Shown: positions 9,093 through 19,093, numbered from the stretch's first letter. The stretch: DNA of 64,000 bases from a bacterium (GCA_018663245.1 JABJEI010000003.1:1-64000); one strand, 5' to 3'. Made by a program: numbers and translations. Notes: generated from the letters alone by a model not told the origin.

Positions 9093-9840
9093 CTTTGCTG
9101 TTTTTGTCGACAATCTTAAAGATACAATAACTGATCAGGTTTGGAACTCTGTTGATCGAGAGCTTTGTCGTCGTGTCGTTAAGATTTTGCGATTGAAAGC
9201 CGGTGACTGGCTAACGATTTTTGATGGCAATCAACAAGCGTTTGTACAGTTGAGTCAGGTTACTAGCAAAGCTATTGTGGGCAGCGTAAAGGAATTTAAT
9301 GTTGTACAGGAGCTGACTCCTTACATTACCTACTGTCTGCCTTTGTTAAAAAAAGATTCTCTAGAAAAAGCGATCTACTCCTTAGCTGAGCTTGGTGTAA
9401 ATCGTATCGTTCCATTTACTTCTTCAAAAACACATACGTTAGCCGAACAGGCTTTGCGGTATGATCGATTAAAAAAAATTCTGATAGCCGCTTGCGAGCA
9501 GGCAAAGCAGCTATGCCTTCCCGAGATTGCACCTGTCATGAGCTTTGACCAGCTGTTGAGTAGTGAGGCTTTGCAAGGAGCATCGCATAAAATCTATTTT
9601 GACGGAGCGGGAGAGCCTGTAACAGGTCTTATTAATCGACTAGATTGTTCGGATTCAATCTGTTTAATGAGTGGTCCAGAAGCGGACTTGAGTGAGGAAG
9701 AAAAGGTATCTATAAAGAAATCTGATTTTTCTTTTACCAGATTGACACCAACTGTACTACGTGCGCATCAGGCTGTTACGATTGGTTTGGGCGTTGTGCG
9801 TAGTGTTCTTTCATGTACAGTGGCACTAGCTGCTGAGTGA
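9079..9840 (+). CDS. rsmE: 16S rRNA (uracil1498-N3)-methyltransferase RsmE
   Basis: PUA-like N-terminus; RIVPFTSSKTHT and CLMSGPEADLSEEE motifs. Confidence 0.85.
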   Translation: MARHNFAVFVDNLKDTITDQVWNSVDRELCRRVVKILRLKAGDWLTIFDGNQQAFVQLSQVTSKAIVGSVKEFNVVQELTPYITYCLPLLKKDSLEKAIYSLAELGVNRIVPFTSSKTHTLAEQALRYDRLKKILIAACEQAKQLCLPEIAPVMSFDQLLSSEALQGASHKIYFDGAGEPVTGLINRLDCSDSICLMSGPEADLSEEEKVSIKKSDFSFTRLTPTVLRAHQAVTIGLGVVRSVLSCTVALAAE

Positions 9841-10456
9841 TTCCTTCTTTATTTGACCATTGTTTGAGCCCCTGAAGGGCCAAAGCGTGTACGGAGCAGC
9901 TGTCTGGCAGATCATCGGCTATGATGGCTTGTGGAAGCAAAGCTGCAACTTCAGAAGAAAATACTTTTACTCCATTGCCCACCAAGTATGGTGCTGACGT
10001 TTTGCACTGTTCTTTTATTAGCGTTAGTGCGGTAGCTATGGGTGCACAGCCGATTATTGGCTCTTGTTCACGGCTTTTGAGTATAGCGTAGTAAGCCTGA
10101 CCGGTGTATGCATTCAAAAGTGCTACGGTTGCCCGATCATCTTGTGCATGTTCGTGTACAAATGTAGTTAGACCGTTTACACCAACGATTGGTGTTCCGG
10201 TTGCAAAACTTAATCCATTTGCTGTCGCTATAAGAATTCTAAGTGTGGTGAAGGGCCCAGGTCCTTGATGTGTGGCAAAAAAATCAATTGAATCGAGTGG
10301 AGTGTTGTTCTGCTCAAGGATCTGATGAATTAGACTGATTATTTTTTTGCTGGCTGTTTTTTTGTCATGCTGCACAAAGCCAATGCAAGCCGTATCGTTA
10401 TACAGGGCCAGATCAACTGTTAGGTAGGTTGTGTGGAGTACTAGGTAGATTGCCAT
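9776..10456 (-). CDS. tsaB: tRNA threonylcarbamoyladenosine biosynthesis protein TsaB
   Basis: GPGPFTTLRILIATANGLSFATGTPIVGVNGL (TsaB/ASKHA motif). Confidence 0.88.
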   Translation of the reverse strand: MAIYLVLHTTYLTVDLALYNDTACIGFVQHDKKTASKKIISLIHQILEQNNTPLDSIDFFATHQGPGPFTTLRILIATANGLSFATGTPIVGVNGLTTFVHEHAQDDRATVALLNAYTGQAYYAILKSREQEPIIGCAPIATALTLIKEQCKTSAPYLVGNGVKVFSSEVAALLPQAIIADDLPDSCSVHALALQGLKQWSNKEGITQQLVPLYMKEHYAQRPNQS

Positions 10457-10475
10457 TGTTAATTATGTCAGTCGA

Positions 10476-10655
10476 TTATTTTTGGTTTTTACATTTGTAT
10501 TGCTGATAAAAAATGCTGAAGGTATCAAACTCAAGCGTTTTTTCTTTTTTTGGAACGATTCTACCACAGTTTAGACATCTCCAACCTTCGTAATTGAGAA
10601 AGTGATCGAAAAAAGATTGTAGCACCATTAAACCAGAACATTTACTACATTTCAT
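10476..10655 (-). CDS. small CxxC...CxxC zinc-ribbon protein, 59 aa
   Basis: Read by eye, not in the ORF track: MKCSKCSGLMVLQSFFDHFLNYEGWRCLNCGRIVPKKEKTLEFDTFSIFYQQYKCKNQK*; AAAAGGAATAG upstream of the ATG. Confidence 0.75.
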   Translation of the reverse strand: MKCSKCSGLMVLQSFFDHFLNYEGWRCLNCGRIVPKKEKTLEFDTFSIFYQQYKCKNQK

Positions 10656-10803
10656 AACTATTCCTTTTTTACCCTGGTCCGGTTTCCTTTTTTCTCGAGC
10701 CTTTCTGTTGTCTGCCCAGAAGTCATATGCGGTCAGTAGTACCTATTGTGAGGGTACTGTGTCCTTGATTGGTATGTCAAGATGAACAGTTAAGGTATAT
10801 AGT

Positions 10804-11202
10804 TTATTGCCCTACAGCCTGAAGATAAGAGTCTAGAATAAATGCTGCTGCTACTGAGTGTAGTTTGATTTTTTCTTCTTTGTTCATCGGCTTTGTTAGG
10901 TTAGCTGCACGTTTACTTGATAGGCGTTCATCCCACATTATCCATGAACATTGTGTAAATTTTTGCTCAAGTTGTTCGGCTGTTGTGCGGACTTTAATTG
11001 TTTGTTGTGAGTCATGCCCTTTCATTGTACGAGGGAGACCGACAACAACGGTGCCGATATTTTGTGTTGTAAGCGTTTTTTCTAAAAAATCTATTAAATC
11101 ATTTGATTTAACTGTTTTGTAAGGTCGAGCGATAAAGCCCAGCTCATCCGAAATGGCTGTTCCTGTCCAAGCATCGCCTACATCTAGGGCAAGAATTTTC
11201 AT
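10804..11202 (-). CDS. ruvX: YqgF/RuvX Holliday-junction resolvase-like / pre-16S rRNase
   Basis: MKILALDVGDAWTGTAISD, VVVGLPRTMKG, WDERLSSKRA. Confidence 0.9.
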   Translation of the reverse strand: MKILALDVGDAWTGTAISDELGFIARPYKTVKSNDLIDFLEKTLTTQNIGTVVVGLPRTMKGHDSQQTIKVRTTAEQLEQKFTQCSWIMWDERLSSKRAANLTKPMNKEEKIKLHSVAAAFILDSYLQAVGQ

Positions 11203-11350
11203 TACGTGATTTCCTAAGGTAATTTGGGTATTGTTTTTTTTACTTTATATAGCATAACACAGGCGCACTGTACGTTATTTGCAAGAGCGGGTAGACTATT
11301 GTCGGTTTGTCCTTTTATACTGTCTTATTTCTTTGTTTCATGGAGAAGAT

Positions 11351-12706
11351 ATGTTGTCGTTTATGAGTAATCTTGTTTGCATTGTTAATGATTACGTATG
11401 GGGTTGGCCCATGGTAATTGGCGCGCTAGCTACAGGTACTATTCTGACAATCGCACTTGGGTTTGTACAATTCCGTTCGTTTTTCACAGCGTGGAAAATG
11501 GCGATTTTTTCTGATTCGGACACGGCTGAAGGGACAGATATTTCGCCTTTTCAGGCCTTTATCAATGCCCTTGGTACAAGTCTGGGTAACGGAGGACTTG
11601 CTGGTACCGCGACGGCTATTCATTTAGGTGGTCCTGGTGCGGCAATTTGGATGTTTATTTTTGGCTTTCTATGTATGGCCTTCCGCTATATTGAAGTATA
11701 TATTTCGATTGGTCTTGTTGGTCAGCAAACTAAAGGGCCGAATAGCATCGGTGGCCCGATGGAATATTTCAAGCGTTTGCCTGGAAGTTTTATTTTACCT
11801 TCGTTATACGCATTGCTTTGCCTGTTTTACAGCTTAGCTAGTGGTAACGCGTTGCAGTGTAATTCGGTTCGCTTTGGAGTTGAGTCGATTTTGTCACGTG
11901 CTGGGTTTAGCGGTGCATTGGCATACTCAACTTACGCGATAGCGTTCTTATTATTTGCCTTTGTGGTTTATCTGATGGTTGGTGGTGCGGCACGTATTTT
12001 GCGAATTTCTGATCGCCTTGTACCTCTTAAAGTTGGATTATTTGTCCTTTCTGCAAGTATCGTCTTAATCTACAACTGGGCAGCATTGCTCCCAGCGCTA
12101 AAGCTTATGATTTTAAGTGCGTTTACGCCTAAAGCAGTTGGTGGTGCGGCATTGGGTAGCTCGATTCGCTACGGTATTGCACGTACGCTAAATGCTAACG
12201 AAGCTGGTCTTGGTATCGCAGGTGTATTGTACGGAGCCTCGGGTAGCAAACGTCCTGTACAGGACAGTATTGCCTCAATGTTAAGTACGTTTATAAGCAC
12301 ACATGTTATGACCTTTGCAGTTGCATTGTGTATCGTTTCCAGCGGTGTATGGAATAATGGCATGACAGGTATCGATCTTGACATTGCTGCGTTTAGTAGC
12401 GCATTTGGTTGGGTTGGTGCTCTTGTGGTGACCACACTTTCGGTTATGTTTGGAATCGGTGTACTTGTTTCGTACGGTTACATTGCTCGTCGATGCTGGT
12501 TATTTTTGACCGGTGGTAGATTCTCTACTCTTTTCTCTATTTTGTACTGCTGTATTGCATTCTTTGGCACAATCATTCAAGTCAAAACGCTATTTTGTGT
12601 GTGTGACTTAGTAAATGCAGGAATGTTTGTGATAGTGATGTACGCATCGTTTGCCTTCTTGCCAGAATTACGAGCAGGCTTACGCAAGTATCGCTCACGA
12701 GTATAA
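11351..12706 (+). CDS. alanine/glycine:cation symporter (AGCS) family protein
   Basis: GTSLGNGGLAGTATAIHLGGPGAAIWMF, FRYIEVYISI and NEAGLGIAG motifs. ATG 11351, preceded by GGAGAAG, is preferred over 11279. Confidence 0.88.
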   Translation: MLSFMSNLVCIVNDYVWGWPMVIGALATGTILTIALGFVQFRSFFTAWKMAIFSDSDTAEGTDISPFQAFINALGTSLGNGGLAGTATAIHLGGPGAAIWMFIFGFLCMAFRYIEVYISIGLVGQQTKGPNSIGGPMEYFKRLPGSFILPSLYALLCLFYSLASGNALQCNSVRFGVESILSRAGFSGALAYSTYAIAFLLFAFVVYLMVGGAARILRISDRLVPLKVGLFVLSASIVLIYNWAALLPALKLMILSAFTPKAVGGAALGSSIRYGIARTLNANEAGLGIAGVLYGASGSKRPVQDSIASMLSTFISTHVMTFAVALCIVSSGVWNNGMTGIDLDIAAFSSAFGWVGALVVTTLSVMFGIGVLVSYGYIARRCWLFLTGGRFSTLFSILYCCIAFFGTIIQVKTLFCVCDLVNAGMFVIVMYASFAFLPELRAGLRKYRSRV

Positions 12707-12715
12707 AGGCATTGA

Positions 12716-14125
12716 ATGAGCGTTGATTCTCTGTCGGGGGTATTTCCCGTCGCTTGTCATACCAACAATGTTGGTGCAGGTACAGTTTTTGTAGCGATCA
12801 ATGGATCTAAAGAAAATGGCGCCCGGTACATCGCACAAGCGATTGACCGTGGCGCTTCGTCTATAGTTATTGAGCGTGGCAAATTTGACCCTACTGTTCG
12901 TGATTTATGTAATTCTCGAGGTGTAGAGCTTGTTGAGGTTGAAAATGCGCGTAAAGAGCTTGCTACGTTGAGCGCTAAGGCCGCAGGTTCGCCTGACAAG
13001 AAGCTTTGTATCATCGGCGTTACGGGAACCAAAGGTAAGACTACGACCTGTTGGATGCTGGAGCATATTTTCAGAACTGCTGGTTTTCGCACAGCTTTGA
13101 CCTCTACGCAGGTTAATCGCATCGGCAATGAGGATTTTATAACCAAGCTTACAACACGTCAGCCAGACTACTTGCATCAATTTCTTAAGCTTTGTGTTGA
13201 GCGTGATGTTCAGATATTGATCATGGAAGTTGCTGCACAGGCGACATCGCTTTATCGAACGCATGGCATTGGTTTTGATGGTGTTTTGTTTACTAATTTT
13301 TCTATTGAGCACTCAGAATTCTATCCAAGCATGGCTGAATATTTGGTAGCCAAGGTTACCTTGTTTGAACAAGCACGAAAAGCTGCTCCAATGTTATTGA
13401 ACGCGGATGACAAAACTTGTCAGCGCGTAGCTAAAAGCATAGCAGGTAGCATAACGTATGGACTGGATCATGCAGCTAATTTTTGCGCTCAATATCAGGC
13501 TATGAACAAAGGCCAAGCAACAATTTTGTATGATGGGCAGGAGGTTGTGTGTCCTTCGTTGATGGGTGAATACAATGCTTCAAACATGCTTGCAGCCTTG
13601 GCGATGGCTTGTAGCAAGGGCGTTACTCTTGAAGTTATAAAGCGGGCATTGGTTAGCATGCCAAACATTCCTGCTCGTCTTGAACGGTATAAGTGGTCCC
13701 GCGGCATTGTTTGTTACGTAGATTATGCTCATAATCCATCATCATATGAGGTTCTTTTCAAGACTTTGCAAGAGCAGACCAAGCACCTAACAGTGGTCTT
13801 TGGTTGTGGTGGAGAACGTGGTAAAGACAGACGGTCAATAATGGGTGGAATAGCAGATAAGTTTGCTGATCAGATTGTTTTGACTTGGGATAACTCGCGT
13901 AGTGAATCGACAAAAGAGATTGTTAGTGACATTCGCGTTGGTATAAAGAATCAAGAAAAGATTACAGTTGAGTTGAATCGCGTACAAGCTATTAATTATG
14001 CTTATGAAAGCGCTCCTGATGGAGCTATTGTTGCGATACTTGGTCGTGGAGGCGATCCGTATATAAAAGAGCAGGGCGGTGCGTTATTAAGTGATGTTAC
14101 TGTTGCTAAATCTTTGAGCATATAA
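12716..14125 (+). CDS. murE: UDP-N-acetylmuramyl-tripeptide synthetase
   Basis: GVTGTKGKTTTCWML, TTRQPD, VDYAHNPSSYEVLFKTL, GCGGERGKDRR. Confidence 0.93.
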   Translation: MSVDSLSGVFPVACHTNNVGAGTVFVAINGSKENGARYIAQAIDRGASSIVIERGKFDPTVRDLCNSRGVELVEVENARKELATLSAKAAGSPDKKLCIIGVTGTKGKTTTCWMLEHIFRTAGFRTALTSTQVNRIGNEDFITKLTTRQPDYLHQFLKLCVERDVQILIMEVAAQATSLYRTHGIGFDGVLFTNFSIEHSEFYPSMAEYLVAKVTLFEQARKAAPMLLNADDKTCQRVAKSIAGSITYGLDHAANFCAQYQAMNKGQATILYDGQEVVCPSLMGEYNASNMLAALAMACSKGVTLEVIKRALVSMPNIPARLERYKWSRGIVCYVDYAHNPSSYEVLFKTLQEQTKHLTVVFGCGGERGKDRRSIMGGIADKFADQIVLTWDNSRSESTKEIVSDIRVGIKNQEKITVELNRVQAINYAYESAPDGAIVAILGRGGDPYIKEQGGALLSDVTVAKSLSI

Positions 14126-14141
14126 CGTTAAGTAAAACAAG

Positions 14142-14172
14142 AAAAAGGGGACCGAATTGGCCCCCTTTTTTA
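14142..14172. terminator. terminator between convergent genes
   Basis: AAAAAGGGG-ACCGAATTGG-CCCCCTTTTTT hairpin. Confidence 0.8.
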
Positions 14173-14177
14173 TTTAG

Positions 14178-14321
14178 TTATTTCTTTGCGTGATGAATTT
14201 GAGCTGAATGGTGATGAGCTGCTTTGTGCTTGCTACAGTGACAGCAATCTTTTTGCCAGTACCATACGGCGCATACAGCGCCTATGATTACCATTATGAT
14301 AACGAATTTGTTATCTTTCAT
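14178..14321 (-). CDS. small single-TM protein with a Cys/His-rich tail, 47 aa
   Basis: Read by eye, not in the ORF track: MKDNKFVIIMVIIGAVCAVWYWQKDCCHCSKHKAAHHHSAQIHHAKK*; AGAAGGA RBS upstream; terminator-like hairpin downstream. Confidence 0.6.
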   Translation of the reverse strand: MKDNKFVIIMVIIGAVCAVWYWQKDCCHCSKHKAAHHHSAQIHHAKK

Positions 14322-14400
14322 TTTTTTCCTTCTGATGGATGAGAATAGTAAACAACGTATACGCTACATCGTTTCTTTTTGATGTTACAATATTTTGCAA

Positions 14401-14874
14401 TTAAACGTATTTATGCACGAAGTCTTTAAGGCTTTCACCTTCTCGTACAGCTTTTTCTTTTAGCTCTTCACCAACTTTTTCTAGGTAAACTACGTGTGGT
14501 ATGTACTTCACGTTATGTTTGTTAGCGAGTTCTGGATGGTGATCAATGTTTACACTTATAAAGTCTAGTTTTTCTGAAAGTTTATGAGCTAATTCCTTGT
14601 ATTCTTTTTTCATCATGCCGCATGCAGGGCACCAATTAGCATGGAACTTTACTATCGCTTTTTTACCGATAACATGCTCGATTTTTTTTCCTTTTTCAAG
14701 CTCAACAACGTGAGACTTTGTGCTTTTGTGACCTTTGTCAGCCTTAGCATTAGCTTTTGCTACTGGTGCTTTAGTTTGTGCTGGCGCTTTAGAGGATTTG
14801 TCATTGTCGCCAATGCAGCCAGTAATCATGATCATCGATGCGAATGCTACGATGTGGTGGATAGATATTTTCAT
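14401..14874 (-). CDS. thioredoxin-fold lipoprotein
   Basis: Lipobox-like MIMITGC; ANWCPACGMMKKEY active site; YIPHVVYL cis-Pro region. Confidence 0.88.
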   Translation of the reverse strand: MKISIHHIVAFASMIMITGCIGDNDKSSKAPAQTKAPVAKANAKADKGHKSTKSHVVELEKGKKIEHVIGKKAIVKFHANWCPACGMMKKEYKELAHKLSEKLDFISVNIDHHPELANKHNVKYIPHVVYLEKVGEELKEKAVREGESLKDFVHKYV

Positions 14875-14989
14875 AGATTTTCCTTTAATATGTGAAAAAT
14901 GGTGTTTTGGTTATCCTACATTTTTTACCATGCATTTCTACTAAAGAGTAACCGTTGAGATAAACTTAAGAAAATCTTTAATCATTTTT

Positions 14990-15268
14990 TTAAGTTATTG
15001 AATTTTGCTTGTCAGTGGCTTGGCCGGCAATGCCGTGTAGCGCATGGGTCTTTAAGCGAGGGCTATACGTTTGTAGTACGTTGTCATGTCCAGGACTGCA
15101 TCGTATTATTTTACCGATTTTAGTCTGGATACTCCCCGTACACCAGCTTACCATTAGGGCCAGGGGGTCATTACGAACGTGCCAATGCGGATAGTCGTTG
15201 TTTAGTTGTTTTGTATGCTGCTCCAGGTCGGCATAGAGAATGTCTTTTTGCTTAAAAATAGTTTCCAT
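14990..15268 (-). CDS. hypothetical protein, 92 aa
   Basis: Only reasonable ORF in this gap; no recognisable family. Confidence 0.3.
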   Translation of the reverse strand: METIFKQKDILYADLEQHTKQLNNDYPHWHVRNDPLALMVSWCTGSIQTKIGKIIRCSPGHDNVLQTYSPRLKTHALHGIAGQATDKQNSIT

Positions 15269-15542
15269 GTGTGAAGATTCTGTCTCATATATTTTGGAAA
15301 TTTAACAATATAAGTTCCCATGATTTAGGGTATTTTCAACTGTTGCGTGCTGTTGGTCTGCGTGGTAACCTTGAGCTGCGACTAGGGGTGCTATAATTCC
15401 AATTACGCTTTTTGGTGCATGACTGTATCATGTTGTAGGCTGCACAGCAGCTATAGAGGATTATACACTTTTATTGCGGAAATTAGTCTTTGTGAAAGGG
15501 GGACTTTAGCACACAAATTTTTTACTTTTTGAAAGGGAAGAT

Positions 15543-18071
15543 GTGGGATTGCAATCTTCGGTTGACCTCGTTAACGGTTTAAACCAAAGTATAACTTCTG
15601 TTACCGATATTCATCATTCGGTTATTAAGCGTGATGGATCAAGCGTACCGTTTGATCGAGATAAGTTACGTATTATCATCAAGAATGTAAGTGCTCGTGT
15701 TGAAGGTAACATTTCGGTTGATTTAGTGCTTTCTGAGCTTGATCGTACTGTTTTTGATGGTATTACAACTATTGATATTGAGCGAGCACTAATTTTGGCC
15801 TGTGTGAGCTTTATTGAAAGAGATCCTGCGTATGGTTACGTGGCGGCTTGTCTTGTTTGGCAGCGACTTTTCAAAGAGGTTACTGGTGAATCGGTTGGTA
15901 ATGATCCGGCCGTTTATAAGACCATGTATGCAGAAGCGTTTGTTAAAGGAATACAATACGGCGTCAAGATGGACATCTTTGATGAGCGACTTTTGGAATT
16001 CGATCTAGAGACGCTTTCTAAGCATATTGTCATTGAACGGGACAATAATTTTTCATACCTTGGTGCTCAAACATTATATGAGCGTTACTTTGTAAAGCAC
16101 GAAGGTATGCGCTTTGAAATGCCGCAGTCGTTTTGGATGCGAGTAGCTATGGGCTTGTCTGTTGGTGAGAAAGATAGAACGCGTAGAGCGCTTGAATTTT
16201 ATGATGTTCTTTCAACAATGCGTTTTGTTAATTCAACGCCAACATTGTACCATTCCGGATTTAAGGTAGCGCAGCTAAGCTCATGTTATTTGGGTACAGT
16301 TGGTGATGATTTGTCCGAGATTTTTAAAAGTCTTGGCGATAGTGCTCAACTCTCTAAGTGGGCCGGCGGTGTCGGGTATGACTGGACAAATATCCGTGCA
16401 ACTGGATCGGCGATTAAGTCTATAAAGGCAACCAGTCAGGGAGTGATCCCCTTTCTTAAGCTGGCAAACGATGTGGTAGTTGCTATCACTCGTAGTGGCA
16501 TTCGGCGAGGTGGAACCTGTAGCTACCTTGAAAGTTGGCATTTAGAGATTGAAGATTTCCTTGATTTGCGTCGCAACACTGGTGATGAGCGTCGTAGAAC
16601 ACACGACATGAATACGGCGAACTGGATACCTGATTTGTTTATGAAGCGGGTTGTTTCTGGCGAGCAGTGGACGCTGTTTTCTCCTAATAATGTGCCTGAT
16701 TTGCATAGTTTGTACGGTAAGGCCTTTGAAAAAAGGTACGAAGAGTACGAGCAGATGACACTCAATGGGCAGATAGCTATTTTTAAGACGATTCCAGCAA
16801 AGCAGCTGTGGCGCAAAATGCTGAGTAGATTGTTTGAGACAGGGCATCCATGGATCACATTCAAAGATGCATGTAATGTTCGTTCACCTCAAGATCATGT
16901 TGGTGTAGTTAACTGTTCGAATTTGTGTACTGAGATTACGCTTAATACTTCCAAGGAAGAGACGGCTGTTTGTAATCTTGGTTCGGTAAATCTTAAGAAT
17001 CACATTGGACCTAATGGCTTGGATTATAAACTTTTGGAAAAAACGGTAACAACTGCTGTACGCATGCTTGATAACGTGATTGATATAAATTTTTATCCAA
17101 CCAAAGAAGCAAAAAATTCCAATTTAAAGCATAGGCCGGTTGGTCTGGGCATGATGGGCTTTCAGGATGCTTTGTTTAAGCAAGACTTGGCGTTCCAGAG
17201 CTCACAAGCTCTAGATTTTGCTGATGAAGCTGGTGAAGTTATCTCGTATTATGCCATTCAAGCTTCAGCGGACTTGGCTGCTGAGCGTGGAGCGTATCAG
17301 TCGTACAAGGGCTCTAAGTGGGATCGTAGTATCTTCCCGCTTGATACAGTAGCTTTGCTTGAGGCTGAACGAGGGGTCTCTATCGAGCGCATTGGTAAGG
17401 AGCGTATGGATTGGGGCAATCTTAAGAAAAAGGTTGCTAGTCATGGAATGCGTAATTCAACATTAATGGCTGTTGCGCCAACTGCGACAATCTCGAATAT
17501 TTCTGGTTGTTTTCCATGCATTGAACCGATATTTAAAAATATTTACGTCAAAGCAAACCAGAACGGTGAGTTTGTAGTGGTCAATGAATATCTAGTTAAA
17601 GATTTAAAAAAACAAGGATTGTGGAGTAAGGATACACTTGATCTGATCAAGTATTACGATGGTAATATTTCGTTGATTCCATCAATTCCTGAGAATCTGA
17701 AACAAAAATATAAGACTGCTTTTGAAATTGATCCAAAAATAGCACTTCGTATGACGGCTGCGCGTGGTAAGTGGATTGATCAAAGTCAATCACATAACGT
17801 ATTTATGCAGGGAGTTTCTGGTAAACTTCTTAACGATATTTATCTAACAGCTTGGCGTTTGGGTCTTAAGACGACATATTATTTACGCACACTGGCTGCT
17901 ACTCAGGTTGAGAAGTCTACGCTGGATGCCAAAAAGTTTGGCTATACTCAAAAACGAGTTTACGATGCTATGCCAGGTGAGCCGGCCGAGAAAGAGGCCG
18001 AGAAGCCAACTACGTTTAACGGAGTAAAGCGTTGCAAAATAGATGATGAAGAATGTGAATCATGTCAGTAA
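15543..18071 (+). CDS. nrdA: ribonucleoside-diphosphate reductase alpha subunit
   Basis: N-terminal ATP cone (IKRDGSSVPFDRDKLRIIIKN), NSTPTLYHSG, NLGSVNL, MRNSTLMAVAPTATISNISG; followed by nrdB. Confidence 0.95.
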   Translation: MGLQSSVDLVNGLNQSITSVTDIHHSVIKRDGSSVPFDRDKLRIIIKNVSARVEGNISVDLVLSELDRTVFDGITTIDIERALILACVSFIERDPAYGYVAACLVWQRLFKEVTGESVGNDPAVYKTMYAEAFVKGIQYGVKMDIFDERLLEFDLETLSKHIVIERDNNFSYLGAQTLYERYFVKHEGMRFEMPQSFWMRVAMGLSVGEKDRTRRALEFYDVLSTMRFVNSTPTLYHSGFKVAQLSSCYLGTVGDDLSEIFKSLGDSAQLSKWAGGVGYDWTNIRATGSAIKSIKATSQGVIPFLKLANDVVVAITRSGIRRGGTCSYLESWHLEIEDFLDLRRNTGDERRRTHDMNTANWIPDLFMKRVVSGEQWTLFSPNNVPDLHSLYGKAFEKRYEEYEQMTLNGQIAIFKTIPAKQLWRKMLSRLFETGHPWITFKDACNVRSPQDHVGVVNCSNLCTEITLNTSKEETAVCNLGSVNLKNHIGPNGLDYKLLEKTVTTAVRMLDNVIDINFYPTKEAKNSNLKHRPVGLGMMGFQDALFKQDLAFQSSQALDFADEAGEVISYYAIQASADLAAERGAYQSYKGSKWDRSIFPLDTVALLEAERGVSIERIGKERMDWGNLKKKVASHGMRNSTLMAVAPTATISNISGCFPCIEPIFKNIYVKANQNGEFVVVNEYLVKDLKKQGLWSKDTLDLIKYYDGNISLIPSIPENLKQKYKTAFEIDPKIALRMTAARGKWIDQSQSHNVFMQGVSGKLLNDIYLTAWRLGLKTTYYLRTLAATQVEKSTLDAKKFGYTQKRVYDAMPGEPAEKEAEKPTTFNGVKRCKIDDEECESCQ

Positions 18072-18097
18072 GCATAAAGAGCGATAAGGAGTAGGTT

Positions 18098-19093
18098 ATG
18101 GCTATCATCAACAATTCTAAGACAGATCCAAATAAAATTCTGCCAATGACCTACAAATGGGCTAGGCAGCATTATCGTGACGGTGTTGCAAACAACTGGG
18201 TACCTGAAGAGGTGTCGATGCAGCAGGACATAGAACAGTGGAAATCAAAAACCATTTTGAGTGACTCAGAACGACGTATGATTCTTTGGAATTTGGGATT
18301 TTTTTCAACTGCTGAATCTCTAACGGCAAACAACTTAGTATTGGCTGTTTACAGGCAGGTAACAAACCCTGAGTGTCGACAGTACATTCTGCGTCAAGCC
18401 TACGAAGAAGCGGTACATACAGATACGTTTATTTACTGTTGTGATTCGTTGGGACTTGATCCAGACCAAATTTACACCATGTACAATACTGTGCCCAGCA
18501 TAAAGGCAAAAGATGACTACGTTGTTAAGCTGACGACTTCAATCTTTGACCCGACGTTTGAAACAAAGGGAATCGACAACATCCGTAAGTTTTTGCACGA
18601 CTTGATTGGATACTACGTCATCATGGAAGGAATCTTCTTCTATGCTGGTTTTGCTATGATGTTGGCTTTGCGTCGTCAAGGTAAAATGGTTGGGATTGGT
18701 GAGCAGTTTGAGTATATCATGCGTGACGAAAGCATTCATTTGGCTTTTGGTTGTGATTTGATTAATACAATTAAGGCAGAAAATCCTGCAATTTGGACAC
18801 AAGAGTTCCAGAAAGAGATAACTGCACTTATCAAGGAATCTGTTGAGCTTGAAAAAGTTTATGCGCGTGATGCGTGTCCGCAGGGTGTGCTTGGAATTAA
18901 TGCTGACCAGTTTTGTAATTATGTTGAGCATATTGCTGACAGACGGCTTGAGCGTATTGATTTGCCTAAAGTGTATAATCAGGAAAATCCATTTCCATGG
19001 ATGGCTCAGTCAACCGACTTGACCAAAGAAAAGAACTTTTTTGAAACCCGTGTTACCGAGTATCAAAATGCCGGTTCATTGGAATGGGAATAG
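18098..19093 (+). CDS. nrdB: ribonucleoside-diphosphate reductase beta subunit, class Ic-like
   Basis: E73 (TAES), E104-x-x-H107 (EEAVH), then TDTF111 where class Ia has Tyr; GYYIMEG-like region (YYVIMEGIFFYAGF), RDESIHLAFG. Confidence 0.95.
   Translation: MAIINNSKTDPNKILPMTYKWARQHYRDGVANNWVPEEVSMQQDIEQWKSKTILSDSERRMILWNLGFFSTAESLTANNLVLAVYRQVTNPECRQYILRQAYEEAVHTDTFIYCCDSLGLDPDQIYTMYNTVPSIKAKDDYVVKLTTSIFDPTFETKGIDNIRKFLHDLIGYYVIMEGIFFYAGFAMMLALRRQGKMVGIGEQFEYIMRDESIHLAFGCDLINTIKAENPAIWTQEFQKEITALIKESVELEKVYARDACPQGVLGINADQFCNYVEHIADRRLERIDLPKVYNQENPFPWMAQSTDLTKEKNFFETRVTEYQNAGSLEWE

Noticed and set aside
15270-15540. 270-bp gap upstream of nrdA considered as riboswitch or structured ncRNA
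   Set aside because: No recognisable cobalamin riboswitch, SRP RNA, 6S RNA or clear NrdR-box pair could be supported by eye; would need Rfam/Infernal.
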